Origin: Bacillota bacterium
Lineage (GTDB): Bacteria; Bacillota; Clostridia; Christensenellales; SZUA-584
Assembly (NCBI GenBank): GCA_023461435.1
Contig: JAEYLC010000037.1
Location: 33,687 to 97,686, forward strand
Length of the DNA: 64,000 nucleotides
Reading direction: 5' to 3'
Shown: positions 43,618 through 52,972 of the stretch, one piece after another
Layout: every line of letters starts with the position of its first letter
How positions within the stretch are numbered: the first letter of the stretch is position 1
The notes under the pieces: model-generated
Databases searched by the model: none
Told to the model about the DNA's origin: nothing
The model's input: the letters and a program-made list of their open reading frames with translations, nothing else
Program-made: the position numbers and the translations under genes

Positions 43618-44649
43618 ATGCCGAGCATATTGGTGGTGGATGATGAAAAAAGCATCCGCGTGACGATCAGCGAGTTTTTAAAGCGCGACGGCTATGACGT
43701 GATGACAGCGGAGGACTCCAACGGCGCACTGGCGCTGCTTGATATGCACGAGTTTGATACGGTGCTGACGGATATCGTGATGCCGCGCTATTCGGGAATA
43801 TCGCTGTTAAAGGAAATCCACAGCAGGCAGTCCAATGTGCAGGTGATCATGATGACGGGAGAGCCGACCGTGGAAACGGCGGTGGAAGCCGTGCGGCTCG
43901 GCGCGCGCGATTACCTTTCAAAGCCCATCAAGCGAGACGACCTGCTGATTGCCGTTCATCAGGCCGTGGGGTATAAAAAGCTGCTCGATGACAAGCAGCG
44001 GCTCGAGAAGGAAAATGCGGCGCAGAAGATCAACCTCGAAAGGCTCGTGGATGAGAGGACGCGCAAAATGCGTCAGGCCATGCTCAACACGGCCTATGCC
44101 GCGGCGGCTATGCTCGATCTGCGTGATCCTTATACGGCGGGGCATCAGCGGCGCGTGGGCGCGCTGGCCGGCGAGATTGGGCGCGAAATGGGGCTTTCGG
44201 AGGACATGGTGGAAGGGCTCAACGTGATCGGCTGCATCCACGATGTGGGCAAGATCATGGTACCGACGGACATACTCAACAAGCCGGGGCAGATTTCACC
44301 GCTCGAATATGAGCTGATCAAGGAGCACGCGCGCAAGGGCTACGAGGTGCTGAAGGATTATGAGATGCCGTGGCCGGTCGCCGAGATCGTTTATCAGCAC
44401 CACGAACGGCTCAACGGCAGCGGTTATCCGCGCGGACTTAAGGGCGATGAGATATGGATCGAGACGTGCATCATTTCCGTGGCGGATGTGCTCGAGGCGA
44501 TGATGACGCACCGGCCCTACAGGCCGAGCCTTGGCCTCAACGCCGCGCTCGACGAGATTGTCAGCAACCGGGGCGTGCTCTATCATCCCGATGTGGTGGA
44601 TGTGGCGGCGTCGCTGTTCAGCGAGAAAAAATATCAGCTGATCGGCTGA
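43618..44649 (+). CDS. Response regulator with HD-GYP phosphodiesterase domain
   Basis: 343 residues. The receiver domain (1-120) has the phosphorylated Asp52 in LTDIVMPRYSG, a short coiled-coil linker follows, then an HD-GYP domain with the HD pair in IHDVGK, HHERLNGSGYPRGL and DVLEAMMTHRPYR. HD-GYP domains degrade cyclic di-GMP. Partner of the upstream kinase, so the pair converts an internal signal into a fall in cyclic di-GMP. AAGGAG-type site before the ATG. Confidence 0.92.
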   Translation: MPSILVVDDEKSIRVTISEFLKRDGYDVMTAEDSNGALALLDMHEFDTVLTDIVMPRYSGISLLKEIHSRQSNVQVIMMTGEPTVETAVEAVRLGARDYLSKPIKRDDLLIAVHQAVGYKKLLDDKQRLEKENAAQKINLERLVDERTRKMRQAMLNTAYAAAAMLDLRDPYTAGHQRRVGALAGEIGREMGLSEDMVEGLNVIGCIHDVGKIMVPTDILNKPGQISPLEYELIKEHARKGYEVLKDYEMPWPVAEIVYQHHERLNGSGYPRGLKGDEIWIETCIISVADVLEAMMTHRPYRPSLGLNAALDEIVSNRGVLYHPDVVDVAASLFSEKKYQLIG

Positions 44650-44670
44650 AATAATGCTAAAATGATGTCA

Positions 44671-44707
44671 AGCGGCGCGTGGATGCAAAGCGGAGCCGCT
44701 TTTTTTA
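44671..44707 (+). terminator. Intrinsic terminator after the two-component operon
   Basis: AGCGGC/GCCGCT stem with T7 tail. It lies within 20 bases of the next start codon, so the ProX gene may also be partly attenuated. Confidence 0.65.
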
Positions 44708-44720
44708 TGAAGGGAAAAAC

Positions 44721-45272
44721 ATGGGACAGATTTGGATAGATCCGATGATTTACACAGCACCGCCCGCGGGCGAAGGACGGCTGCCCAAAGAGATGGGCTC
44801 GTATGCGCTGCTTGAACGTCTTGATATTCCTTATGTAAGGCTTGATCACGGCGCGACGGCGACGGTGGACGACTGCGCCGAAGTTGAAAAGCTGCTGGAC
44901 ATTCACATTTGCAAGAACCTCTTTTTAAACAACTCGAAAAAAACGCGATTTTATTTGCTGATGATGCCGGGTGAAAAACGCTACAAAGCGGGGGAGGTGT
45001 CCATGCAGGTGCAGTCTACGCGGCTGTCGTTTGCGGATGCCTGTGACATGGAACGGCTGCTCGGCATCACGCCGGGCTCGGTGAGCGTGCTTGGGCTCAT
45101 GAACGACGTCAATCATGACGTGTTGCTGCTGATCGACAGGGATCTGCTTGCTGAAGAATACATCGGCTGCCATCCGTGCGTGAATACGGCGAGCCTGAAG
45201 CTGCGCATGGACGATCTGCTGAATAAATTCCTGCCGCATACGCGCCACGAGCCGGTTTTTGTGACGCTTTAA
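44721..45272 (+). CDS. Prolyl-tRNA editing protein (ProX/YbaK family)
   Basis: 183 residues from the ATG at 44721 (GAAGGG upstream). The fold is YbaK/aminoacyl-tRNA deacylase: LLERLDIPYVRLDHGATATV, KNLFLNNSKKTRFYLLMMPGEKR and GLMNDVNHDVLLLIDRDLL in parts, with GCHPCVNTASLKL near the end. Members remove alanine wrongly attached to tRNA-Pro. This is close to the ProX group. Single gene. Confidence 0.9.
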   Translation: MGQIWIDPMIYTAPPAGEGRLPKEMGSYALLERLDIPYVRLDHGATATVDDCAEVEKLLDIHICKNLFLNNSKKTRFYLLMMPGEKRYKAGEVSMQVQSTRLSFADACDMERLLGITPGSVSVLGLMNDVNHDVLLLIDRDLLAEEYIGCHPCVNTASLKLRMDDLLNKFLPHTRHEPVFVTL

Positions 45273-45340
45273 GAAGGGCAAAATATCCGTAGGGGCGATC
45301 AGTAATCGCCCATGTGAAATGGTTATATGCGCGTCCGCGA

Positions 45341-45930
45341 ATTGTAGGGAGCGATCTCCGTATCGCTCCGTGTAGTTATGCCGGATGGAACGACATACCC
45401 CTCTGGGGCACAGGCAGGGGTCGTTCACTACAAAAAAACGCTTCGAACTGTAGGGAGCGATCCCTGTATCGCTCCGGATGTTTATGCGAATAAAATTAAA
45501 GGAACGGTTGAGACCGTTCCCTACGAAGACAGCGTAAAATATGAGGCGTCATGAGTTGTAGGGAGCGGTCTTGACCGCTCCGTGTAGTTATGCCGGATGG
45601 AACGACATACCCCTCTGGGGCACAGGCAGGGGTCGTTCACTATAAAAAAACGCTTCGAACTGTAGGGAGCGATCCCTGTATCGCTCTGGTGTTTATGCAA
45701 ATAAAACTAAAGGAACGGTCGAGACCGTTCCCTACGAAGACAGCGTAAAATATGAGGCGTCATGAGTTGTAGGGAGCGGTCTTGACCGCTCCGTGTAGTT
45801 ATGCCGGATGGAACGACACAGGGGTCGTTCACTACAAAAAAGCGCTTCGAACTGTAGGGAGCGATCCCTGTATCGCTCCGCTTGTTTATGCGAATGAAAC
45901 TGAACGGAACGGTCGAGGCCGCTCCCTCAT
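45341..45930. repeat. Three tandem ~212-bp hairpin-rich repeat units
   Basis: Units begin near 45344, 45558 and 45769. Each contains a set of inverted repeats: GGGAGCGATC/GATCGCTCC or GGGAGCGGTC/GACCGCTCC; a longer one starting GAACGACA and ending GTCGTTC with inner CCCCT/AGGGG; and GGAACGGT/ACCGTTCC followed by CCTAC. Units 1 and 2 are nearly identical over most of their length; unit 3 has lost about 20 bp inside the GAACGAC hairpin. The GTAGGG...CCCTAC arms give a palindromic look as in bacterial REP or MITE-like dispersed sequences. No protein is encoded. The 45273-45340 stretch before it has one more such hairpin (GGGGCGATC-N4-ATCGCCC-like). Confidence 0.85.
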
Positions 45931-45941
45931 AATTTTAATCA

Positions 45942-46889
45942 TTATGCCTCGCCGTCGCCGTTCGCAGTTTCCACCTCAGGCGGCTGCAGCGAGGCGAGGT
46001 AGTCTTCATACTGCCCGCGCGCGTTGCCCTGCCAGCCCGCCCACGCTTCGGTGACGGTGTAGCTGCCCGGCGTCAAATCGGGGCGCTTTGCCGGCTTCGG
46101 GGCGCGGATCAGCTGCGCTTTTATCGCGGCGGCTTCTGTATCGTTCTTGTCGCCCGTAATAATCTCGCAGACGGTGCCGGGGCCGAGGTTATAGTATATC
46201 CAGCGCACGTCCGGCACAAGCATGCGCACGCAGCCATGCGAGGCGCGTTTGCCGAGCTCGTTGTAAGATACCGTATAGCTGCGCGGGTTTCTGGATTCAT
46301 AGATCAGCGAATGGCAGAAAATGCTGCGGACGATCTGCCGCCAGTATTGGCCGTATACGCCGTAGGTCTGAAATTTCCCGAAGCGCACCGAACTGGTGCC
46401 CATCTCGAATGTGCCGATGGGCGTCGGCGTTTTGCGCGCGCCCGAACTCACAACGATATAGCGGACGGGAACGGTGAATTCGCCGTTCGCGTCTTTCTTA
46501 TAAACCGTGGCAAACTGGTGGTAAACATTGATCACGAGCTTATAGGTATCTCCTGCGGGAAACGGCGGCAGGTCGTCTTCGTCGTACACGTCGTTGTCGC
46601 CCGCGAGCTCCTCGAACGCCATCGTCGTGGTGGGCGCAAGCTGTGCGAATGTGAGCGGTTGTTTTTCCAGCGCAAGCGGCTCCGGTTCGGGCACCGCCGT
46701 CGGCTCGGGCGTGGGGGCCGGTGTCCCGGAGGGCTGCGCATTGGCGGTTTCGGTCGCCGTAGCGGACACGCTTTCAGACGGTGCGGCTCCGGGCTGTTTT
46801 TGGTTGGCAGGGTTCAGCACCACATATAAAGCAGCGGCTGCCGCGATGCAAAGAGCTATGATCAGGACGATGCGAACGGGTTTGCTCAC
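45942..46889 (-). CDS. L,D-transpeptidase (YkuD family)
   Basis: 315 residues from GTG at 46889: GGAGG lies six bases upstream, inside the frame of a longer ATG start. A membrane helix near residues 5-25, a Pro/Ala/Thr linker, then a YkuD domain with YELGK-like NELGKRASHGCVRM (catalytic Cys in the HGC motif) near residue 210. It links peptidoglycan stem peptides through 3-3 bonds or attaches proteins to them. Single gene, convergent with the repeat array. Confidence 0.88.
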   Translation of the reverse strand: MSKPVRIVLIIALCIAAAAALYVVLNPANQKQPGAAPSESVSATATETANAQPSGTPAPTPEPTAVPEPEPLALEKQPLTFAQLAPTTTMAFEELAGDNDVYDEDDLPPFPAGDTYKLVINVYHQFATVYKKDANGEFTVPVRYIVVSSGARKTPTPIGTFEMGTSSVRFGKFQTYGVYGQYWRQIVRSIFCHSLIYESRNPRSYTVSYNELGKRASHGCVRMLVPDVRWIYYNLGPGTVCEIITGDKNDTEAAAIKAQLIRAPKPAKRPDLTPGSYTVTEAWAGWQGNARGQYEDYLASLQPPEVETANGDGEA

Positions 46890-46984
46890 CGGATACCTCC
46901 ATAATGCCACGTGATACCAATATCTATAAGATTTTATAATAAAACTGTATTCAAGTCAAAGCAAAAAAGGGAGTCTTTATATAA

Positions 46985-47012
46985 TAAAAACCCCGGGCTG
47001 TACAGCCCGGGG
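46985..47012 (-). terminator. Intrinsic terminator after rsgA
   Basis: A perfect 22-bp palindrome centred on CTGTACAG with CCCCGGG arms and a T run on the minus strand. Confidence 0.85.
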
Positions 47013-47030
47013 GAATGCAAGCGGTAACGC

Positions 47031-48092
47031 TCAGATTTTATTCTTCTCTTTCGCGAACTTCCGCGCGTTTTTAATGCCGCCAAAGCCCGAGAACATTTCG
47101 GTGATCTTCTCCTTCTCGATCTGCCGTGAGTTAAGACCATCGTACCGCGCTTCTTTTTTGAGCTTAAAGTAGCTCATCAATCGGTCCGCGTCGAGCTCAC
47201 CGCTCTCCACCGCCGCTCTCACCGCGCACCCCGGCTCGGCCTTGTGCGTGCAGTCGCGAAACCGGCATTCGGCGGCCAGTGCGTCGATATCCGAAAAAGC
47301 CTTGGCGAGATCCGCCGAATCAAGGCCGATCTCCCGCATGCCCGGCGTGTCGATCACGACGCCGCCCTGAGGCAGCGCGATCAGCTCGCGCCGTGTTGTG
47401 GTATGGCGCCCCTTGTCGTCGTCCTGCCGTATCGCCGCGGTTTTTATCAGGTCTTCTCCGGCGAGCGCATTGATCAGTGTGGATTTGCCGACGCCTGAGG
47501 AGCCGATAAACGCGGCGGTCACGCCGTCCTTCAGATACTGCCGCAGCTTCACCAGCGTGCCGTCGATAAAACCGGATGTGACGAGCACATCCGCGCCGAT
47601 CGCGATGTCCGACGCCTCGGCGAGCTTTTCATCCGCGTCGTCACAGATATCCGCTTTGGTGAGCACCACCACGGGCAGCGCGCCGCTGTTCCATGCGATC
47701 GCAAGATACCGTTCCAAACGGCGCAGATTAAAGTCGTTGTTGAGCGACGAACAGATGAATACGATGTCGATGTTCGCTGCGACGACCTGCGCGCCGCTTT
47801 GCTGTCCGGCCGCTTTGCGCTCAAAAACGCTTTTACGCGTCAGTACGCGCTGAATTTGTCCATGCCCGCTTTCGCCGCTCGAGCGGTCCAGCATCACGAA
47901 ATCACCGACTGCGGGAAACGTGCCGAGACTCCGGCATTTCCCCGAAACCTCGGCAAAGAATTCTGCGTCCTGCGTTAATACCTTGCAGACATCTCTGCCC
48001 TGCATAATCACACGGCCGATCGTTTCATCGGGGTATGAAGCAGCCTGTGCCGAAAAAAACGGTGTCAGGCCGTAATGCTTAAGTGTCTCCAT
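47031..48092 (-). CDS. rsgA: Ribosome small-subunit GTPase RsgA
   Basis: 353 residues from the ATG at 48092, with GGAGG eight bases upstream. An OB-fold lies at the N-terminus; the circularly permuted GTPase follows with TKADI (G4), GSSGVGKSTLINAL (G1) and DTPGMRE (G3); the C-terminal zinc domain has CRFRDCTHKAEPGC. RsgA helps mature the 30S subunit. Single gene with its own terminator. Confidence 0.95.
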   Translation of the reverse strand: METLKHYGLTPFFSAQAASYPDETIGRVIMQGRDVCKVLTQDAEFFAEVSGKCRSLGTFPAVGDFVMLDRSSGESGHGQIQRVLTRKSVFERKAAGQQSGAQVVAANIDIVFICSSLNNDFNLRRLERYLAIAWNSGALPVVVLTKADICDDADEKLAEASDIAIGADVLVTSGFIDGTLVKLRQYLKDGVTAAFIGSSGVGKSTLINALAGEDLIKTAAIRQDDDKGRHTTTRRELIALPQGGVVIDTPGMREIGLDSADLAKAFSDIDALAAECRFRDCTHKAEPGCAVRAAVESGELDADRLMSYFKLKKEARYDGLNSRQIEKEKITEMFSGFGGIKNARKFAKEKNKI

Positions 48093-48346
48093 TTCATATT
48101 CCTCCAAATATTGTTTTGAAAAACCTTGGAGGTATGATGGGTGGGATTACTGACCACATACCTCCGTACGGGTCACAATCTCCGGCCTGTTTGTCTTGAT
48201 CATAGATATCTCCTTTCTTTGTTGATCGCTGTCATTATATCATATTCTTTGGAAAAGAGCGCAATACTTTAGGTAAATGCTTAAGGTTATTGGCAAAACG
48301 TGCCGCAGACAGTATACTGAGTAGCAAGGGTAAGGGGGAGACACGC

Positions 48347-49972
48347 ATGGAGAACATCTGCAATATATTTGAGGGTGAAAACCACAGAAAAGCATCTTTT
48401 GAGGAGGGCGCTCGTTTATGGCAAATCGCCAATGATCTGGGATTTGACAGCGCGGTTTGCGCGCTGATGAACGGGCGTATTGTTTCATTGGCGGACGCGG
48501 CTGAGAAGGAGGCGGAGGTCAGGTTTCTTTCCCCGTATGAAAGCGAGCAGGCGTCGCGTGTATTTCTCCGGGGCGCCACGTTTGTGCTGTACCGTGCGGT
48601 GCGGGAGCTTTTTGCCGACCGCCGGTTTAAAGTGGAGTATATGCTGTGCGGCGGCATTTACTGCGAGATGGACCCGCTCAATGAACAGGACATAGCCGCG
48701 CTGCGGCAGCGCATGGCTGAGCTGGTTGCGGCGGATGAGGAGTTTGTGCTGCATCTGATGCGAGTGGATGAAGCGAAGAAGATCATGCTCGATGAGGGGC
48801 TTATCGATAAAGCGGAGCTGTTGAGCTATCGCCCGTTTGACTATTACCGGCTTTATGAATACGGCGGGCTGCACAACTATTTTCACGGCATTATGCCGAG
48901 GAGCGCAGGATATTTGGATGATGCCAGGCTTTTTGCGTACGGGGAGGGCATGATTTTAAAGATCCCGACGCCGTATCATGAGGCGGAGGTGTCGATCATC
49001 GACCAGCCCAAATACGCCGACGTTTTCAAGCAGTCCGAGCGGTGGAGCAGGGAGCTTTCGGTATCAAATGTCGCCGATATCAACAACATATTCCGGGAAG
49101 GCGGCATGGCCGAGTTCATCCGCGTGAATGAAGCGATGCATGTGAGCGCGATTGATGCGATCGCGCGGCAGATCATCGACAGCGGCAGCGTGCGCATTGT
49201 GCTGGTGGCGGGGCCGTCGTCCTCGGGCAAAACGACGTTCGCGTCGCGGCTTTCCGTGCAGCTCAAGGCGCTCGGCAGGCGGTGCCGCCCCATTTCGGTG
49301 GACGATTACTATAAAAACAGGGATGCCATCCCGCTCGATGAGAAGGGCAAGCCCGACTTTGAGTGCATTGAGGCGCTGGATACACAAAAGCTCGGCGAAG
49401 ACCTTGAGCTGCTGCTGGCGGGCAAGGAAGCACAGCTGCCGCGCTTTGATTTTGTCGCGGGCGCGAGGTGCTGTGAAACGATCCCCACGCGCATTGAGGA
49501 TGATATACTGGTGATTGAAGGAATCCACGGGCTCAATAACGCGCTCACAAGCACGATCCCCGCCGATAAGAAATTTAAAATCTTCATTTCGCCGCTGACG
49601 ACGCTCAATATCGACGGCCACAGCGTCGTGATGCCCGAAGACCTGCGTCTGCTCCGGCGGCTTGTGCGCGATAAGCGGACGCGCGGGTATTCGTTCGCGC
49701 AGACGTTTGCGATATGGGACAGCGTGAGGCGCGGTGAATTCAAGTATATACTGCCCTATCAGCATACGGCTGACGTGATGTTCAACTCGGCGCTGTTTTA
49801 TGAGCCGCTGATGCTCAAGAAACACGCCTACAGCGATTTAAGGCAGTTTACGCCCGATATGCCGCATTATCCCGAAGCGCTTGATCTACTCAAATTTCTC
49901 AACTATTTTTTGAGCTTCAGCGATCAGGGCATCGTGCCTCAGGCGAGTATACTGCGCGAATTTATTGGTTAA
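48347..49972 (+). CDS. Nucleoside kinase fused to ThrRS-like TGS/SAD region
   Basis: 541 residues from the ATG at 48347 (GGGGGAG upstream). Residues 1-60 look like a TGS domain and 60-250 like the second additional domain of threonyl-tRNA synthetase (editing-domain relatives); the C-terminal half is a uridine/phosphoribulokinase-type kinase with GPSSSGKTTFASRL (Walker A) and SVDDYYKNRDAIP. Such fused kinases are common in Clostridia; the natural substrate is not certain. Single gene. Confidence 0.87.
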   Translation: MENICNIFEGENHRKASFEEGARLWQIANDLGFDSAVCALMNGRIVSLADAAEKEAEVRFLSPYESEQASRVFLRGATFVLYRAVRELFADRRFKVEYMLCGGIYCEMDPLNEQDIAALRQRMAELVAADEEFVLHLMRVDEAKKIMLDEGLIDKAELLSYRPFDYYRLYEYGGLHNYFHGIMPRSAGYLDDARLFAYGEGMILKIPTPYHEAEVSIIDQPKYADVFKQSERWSRELSVSNVADINNIFREGGMAEFIRVNEAMHVSAIDAIARQIIDSGSVRIVLVAGPSSSGKTTFASRLSVQLKALGRRCRPISVDDYYKNRDAIPLDEKGKPDFECIEALDTQKLGEDLELLLAGKEAQLPRFDFVAGARCCETIPTRIEDDILVIEGIHGLNNALTSTIPADKKFKIFISPLTTLNIDGHSVVMPEDLRLLRRLVRDKRTRGYSFAQTFAIWDSVRRGEFKYILPYQHTADVMFNSALFYEPLMLKKHAYSDLRQFTPDMPHYPEALDLLKFLNYFLSFSDQGIVPQASILREFIG

Positions 49973-50042
49973 AAGTAACATAAATTTTATTGATAATGTC
50001 GCTTCCGTGTGCAAAAAATAAATGCAAAAGGAGGCGTATTCA

Positions 50043-50312
50043 ATGAAAAAACTGTTGATTGCAATCATCGTTGTGGTTCTGTTCAGTTCGGTGCTCGTGG
50101 GATGTACCAATAGAAACAATACAACAACATCCCCTGCCAATACGGTTAAACCGGCTGCGACAGCGACAATCAAGCCTGCCGCAAGTCCCGGAACGACGGC
50201 AACACCCATTCTGACCCCGAATGTGACCGGAACACCGGGCGTTAACGGTTCACCGGAAGTCAATGGATCGCCGGGCATTACCGTGTCGCCGGGCGCTACC
50301 GTGCAACCGTGA
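50043..50312 (+). CDS. Small Thr/Pro-rich lipoprotein
   Basis: 89 residues from the ATG at 50043, with AAAGGAGG upstream. Lipobox VLVGC at the end of a short hydrophobic signal, then a low-complexity tail of Pro, Thr, Gly and Asn (GTPGVNGSPEVNGSPGITVS) likely to be extended and surface-exposed. No domain. Terminator directly downstream. Confidence 0.75.
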   Translation: MKKLLIAIIVVVLFSSVLVGCTNRNNTTTSPANTVKPAATATIKPAASPGTTATPILTPNVTGTPGVNGSPEVNGSPGITVSPGATVQP

Positions 50313-50326
50313 GTTAGCTGAAAAGA

Positions 50327-50354
50327 AAGGCGCAAGGAATAAGCGCCTTTTTTA
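50327..50354 (+). terminator. Intrinsic terminator after the small lipoprotein
   Basis: AAGGCGC/GCGCCTT stem and TTTTTT. Confidence 0.85.
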
Positions 50355-50485
50355 ATGCCTGTCATCTAAAAAATGTATGGAGCCAAGGCTTAATGTGTGG
50401 TAATATAAGCCTAAGAACCCGTAATCAAACATTTATTTATTCATTTTGATTTGTTGCCAGAATATCATACAAGAGGAGGACTCAT

Positions 50486-51745
50486 ATGTTTTGTCGTCGA
50501 TGCGGAGAGCAATTATCAGAGGGCATGAATTTTTGCCAGAAGTGCGGTGTGGCTGTTTCACCGGAGCAGCAAGCACCTACACCCGCAACAATGGAGATAC
50601 CAAAGCAGGAACCCGGCGTTATGGGAATGGGACAACCTCAGACGATGAACGCGTCGAAAAAAACACATACGCGAAGAACGGTGTTGATTATCGCGGGCTG
50701 TGTGGTGGCGGTATGTGCCGTGTTGGTGCCGGTGCTGATCAATGTCAGCCTCACCGCCCGTTATCAAAGCGCGTGTGAGATGCTGGATTCGGGCGAGGCC
50801 GAAGAAGCAAAAACGGTGTTTGCGGCGCTTGGCAGCTTTAGCGATGCAAAGGAAAAAACGCAGGCGTGTGACTACTTCAGCGCCGAACAGATGATGAACG
50901 GCGGCAGCTATGCGGAAGCCAAGACGGCGTTCGCGGCACTCGGGGATTTCGAAGACGCGGATCAAAAAGCCGTTGAATGCCAGAATACGCTCGATTATAA
51001 CGAAGCTGTGTCGCTCAAGGAAGACGGCGAAACCGAGCAAGCCAGAGATATCTTTCTCTCTCTCGGCAGCTTTGAAGACGCGCAGGCTCAAGGCCAGGAA
51101 TGCCAGAACATGCTCGATTATAATCAGGCGACGGGCTTGATGGATCAGGGGGCCTACGAAGAAGCGAAAGTAATATTCGACGAGTTGGGTACATATTATG
51201 ACGCGATGCTGTTTTCGGCAAGATGCCAGAACAACATTGATTATGCTGCAGCTGACGAATTGTATAACAACGGCGAATACTATGAGGCATATAAAATATT
51301 CTGGAACATGGATAGCTTTAAAGATAATTATGATCGCGCATTCGCCTGTATTCAGCCGAATCCGGAAAACGGAGAACTATACCGCAATCCCGAATACGGA
51401 AAAAAATCATGTGCCGTTACAATAAAAAACGGGAGCGAGCTCAATTCGGTATATCTCAAGATATATACGGCCGATGATGTGCTCGTATCCACTGTATTCG
51501 TCAATGCAGGCCAGAAGGTAAAGGTGAAGCTGCCAACGGGCTCATATCGGTTCAAAAAGGCAACAGGTTACGATTGGTTCGGTGAAACGGATATGTACGG
51601 CAGCGACGGTTATTATGAAGTGCTTATTTTTGAAGGCGGGAGCGATGTTACAAAATTATCTTCAAGCTATATCTACACGCTGTCGTTTGCGGTCGAGGAA
51701 GAAGGCAACATCGGCGGCACGGAAGTGGGCTCCGAAGGTTTCTAA
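50486..51745 (+). CDS. Zinc-ribbon membrane protein with helical repeats
   Basis: 419 residues. N-terminal zinc ribbon (FCRRCGEQLSEGMNFCQKCG), a Pro-rich linker, one membrane helix near residues 66-87, then five repeats of about 38 residues with the pattern AKTVFAALGSFSDAKEKTQAC / AKTAFAALGDFEDADQKAVEC, a TPR/Sel1-like solenoid that faces outward, and a C-terminal beta domain of about 130 residues. Zinc-ribbon proteins of this shape are common in Clostridia; no function is assigned. AGGAGG before the ATG; a bidirectional terminator follows. Confidence 0.82.
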   Translation: MFCRRCGEQLSEGMNFCQKCGVAVSPEQQAPTPATMEIPKQEPGVMGMGQPQTMNASKKTHTRRTVLIIAGCVVAVCAVLVPVLINVSLTARYQSACEMLDSGEAEEAKTVFAALGSFSDAKEKTQACDYFSAEQMMNGGSYAEAKTAFAALGDFEDADQKAVECQNTLDYNEAVSLKEDGETEQARDIFLSLGSFEDAQAQGQECQNMLDYNQATGLMDQGAYEEAKVIFDELGTYYDAMLFSARCQNNIDYAAADELYNNGEYYEAYKIFWNMDSFKDNYDRAFACIQPNPENGELYRNPEYGKKSCAVTIKNGSELNSVYLKIYTADDVLVSTVFVNAGQKVKVKLPTGSYRFKKATGYDWFGETDMYGSDGYYEVLIFEGGSDVTKLSSSYIYTLSFAVEEEGNIGGTEVGSEGF

Positions 51746-51754
51746 ATGATATGC

Positions 51755-51796
51755 AAAAAAAAGGAGCTGCCGCTTGGTGCGGCGAGCTCCTTTTCA
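51755..51796 (+). terminator. Bidirectional terminator before the nucleoside transporter operon end
   Basis: AAGGAGCT...AGCTCCTT with an inner GCCGC/GCGGC stem; T run on each side (AAAA and TTTT). It serves both the plus-strand gene and bmpA on the minus strand. Confidence 0.85.
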
Positions 51797-51807
51797 ATTG
51801 CTTTGTC

Positions 51808-52875
51808 TTACTTTAAGAATGTGCCGGCTTTCATCTGCTCGACAGCTTCCATGAACTTGTCCTGAATGTCCTTGGAAACCAGCTCTTCATTGATTTGGCC
51901 GACGCTCAGGCAGCCGTTCTCAAGCGAACCGTAAACCACCTGGTTGCCGAATGTGCCGTCTGCCACAGCCTGCATGCAGATTTTGAGCATGCCGGCGTTG
52001 TCGGTCACGACGCTCGAAATCACGCAGGGATTCTGGCCGAGCAGGTCGGCAGGCTGTCCGATATCGTAGATGCCGATCGAACCCGCCGCATCGTTGGCGG
52101 TGTCGATGGCCTGACGGGCGCCCGAGTCAACCGCGGAAGCGTCACCGAAGAACACGTCGGCCTTCTGGTTGATCATCGAATTCGCAAGCTCCATGCCTTT
52201 GGCGGTATCGCTGAACGAACCGGCATAGGCGGAAAGCACTGTGATATCAGGGTTGATGGACTTCGCAGCCTCTTCATAGGAAGCGAGCTTGGCCTTTGTG
52301 GTATCGAGCTCCATGCCGCCGATGAATCCGAGTACGTTGCTCTTGGACATCAGGCCCGCAAGAGACCCGGCTACCCAGCCGATTTCCTGCGCGTCCGGCA
52401 GCATGCTCATGATGTTGCCGGTGGGCAGGTCTTCCGCACCGTTCAGCACGGCAAAGGCGATTTCCGGATAATCCGCAGCGACCTGCTTGGTGGCGTCGCT
52501 GTACTGGTTGCCGGGCAGGAAGATCATATCGTAGCCGAGCTGGCAGTAGCTTTCGATAGCGCTCACGTAGTCAGCCACGTCGATGCTGTCGGTATACTGG
52601 GTTTCCCAGCCAAGGTCTTCAGCCGCGGTGATCATCGCGTTGTAGCAGGCAGCGCCCCAACCGCCGTCGGAGATGCTGGAGTCGCAAACCATCGCAACCT
52701 TAAAGACCGTTCCGTCTGCGGGCGCAACGCTTTCGGCAGGGGATTCGGAAACGGGAGCCGAGGAAGAAGCCTCAGGGCTTGCCGATTCGGACGGTGCCGA
52801 GGGCGACGGGCTGGAACAAGCGACCATGGTCAGAGCCATAGCGAGCGTCAGTATCAATGCCAATACTTTTTTCAT
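51808..52875 (-). CDS. bmpA: BMP family nucleoside-binding lipoprotein
   Basis: 355 residues from the ATG at 52875 (GGGAGG upstream). Lipobox VACSS (Cys20 region), a Ser/Pro/Ala linker, then a periplasmic-binding-fold domain with VAMVCDSSISDGGW and LPGNQYSDATKQVA, as in BmpA/Med/PnrA proteins that bind nucleosides. Last gene of a four-gene transporter operon. Confidence 0.92.
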   Translation of the reverse strand: MKKVLALILTLAMALTMVACSSPSPSAPSESASPEASSSAPVSESPAESVAPADGTVFKVAMVCDSSISDGGWGAACYNAMITAAEDLGWETQYTDSIDVADYVSAIESYCQLGYDMIFLPGNQYSDATKQVAADYPEIAFAVLNGAEDLPTGNIMSMLPDAQEIGWVAGSLAGLMSKSNVLGFIGGMELDTTKAKLASYEEAAKSINPDITVLSAYAGSFSDTAKGMELANSMINQKADVFFGDASAVDSGARQAIDTANDAAGSIGIYDIGQPADLLGQNPCVISSVVTDNAGMLKICMQAVADGTFGNQVVYGSLENGCLSVGQINEELVSKDIQDKFMEAVEQMKAGTFLK

Positions 52876-52972
52876 TTGAATTCCTCCCATAATATAATAT
52901 TAAATTTATCATAAATCCCCGAAGGGCATTATATGATCATTCCACTTTACCCCAAAAACGATACGTTTCCCG

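Noticed and set aside
45341..45930. CRISPR array
   Set aside because: Units are ~212 bp and made of palindromes; no short direct repeats with unique spacers and no cas genes.
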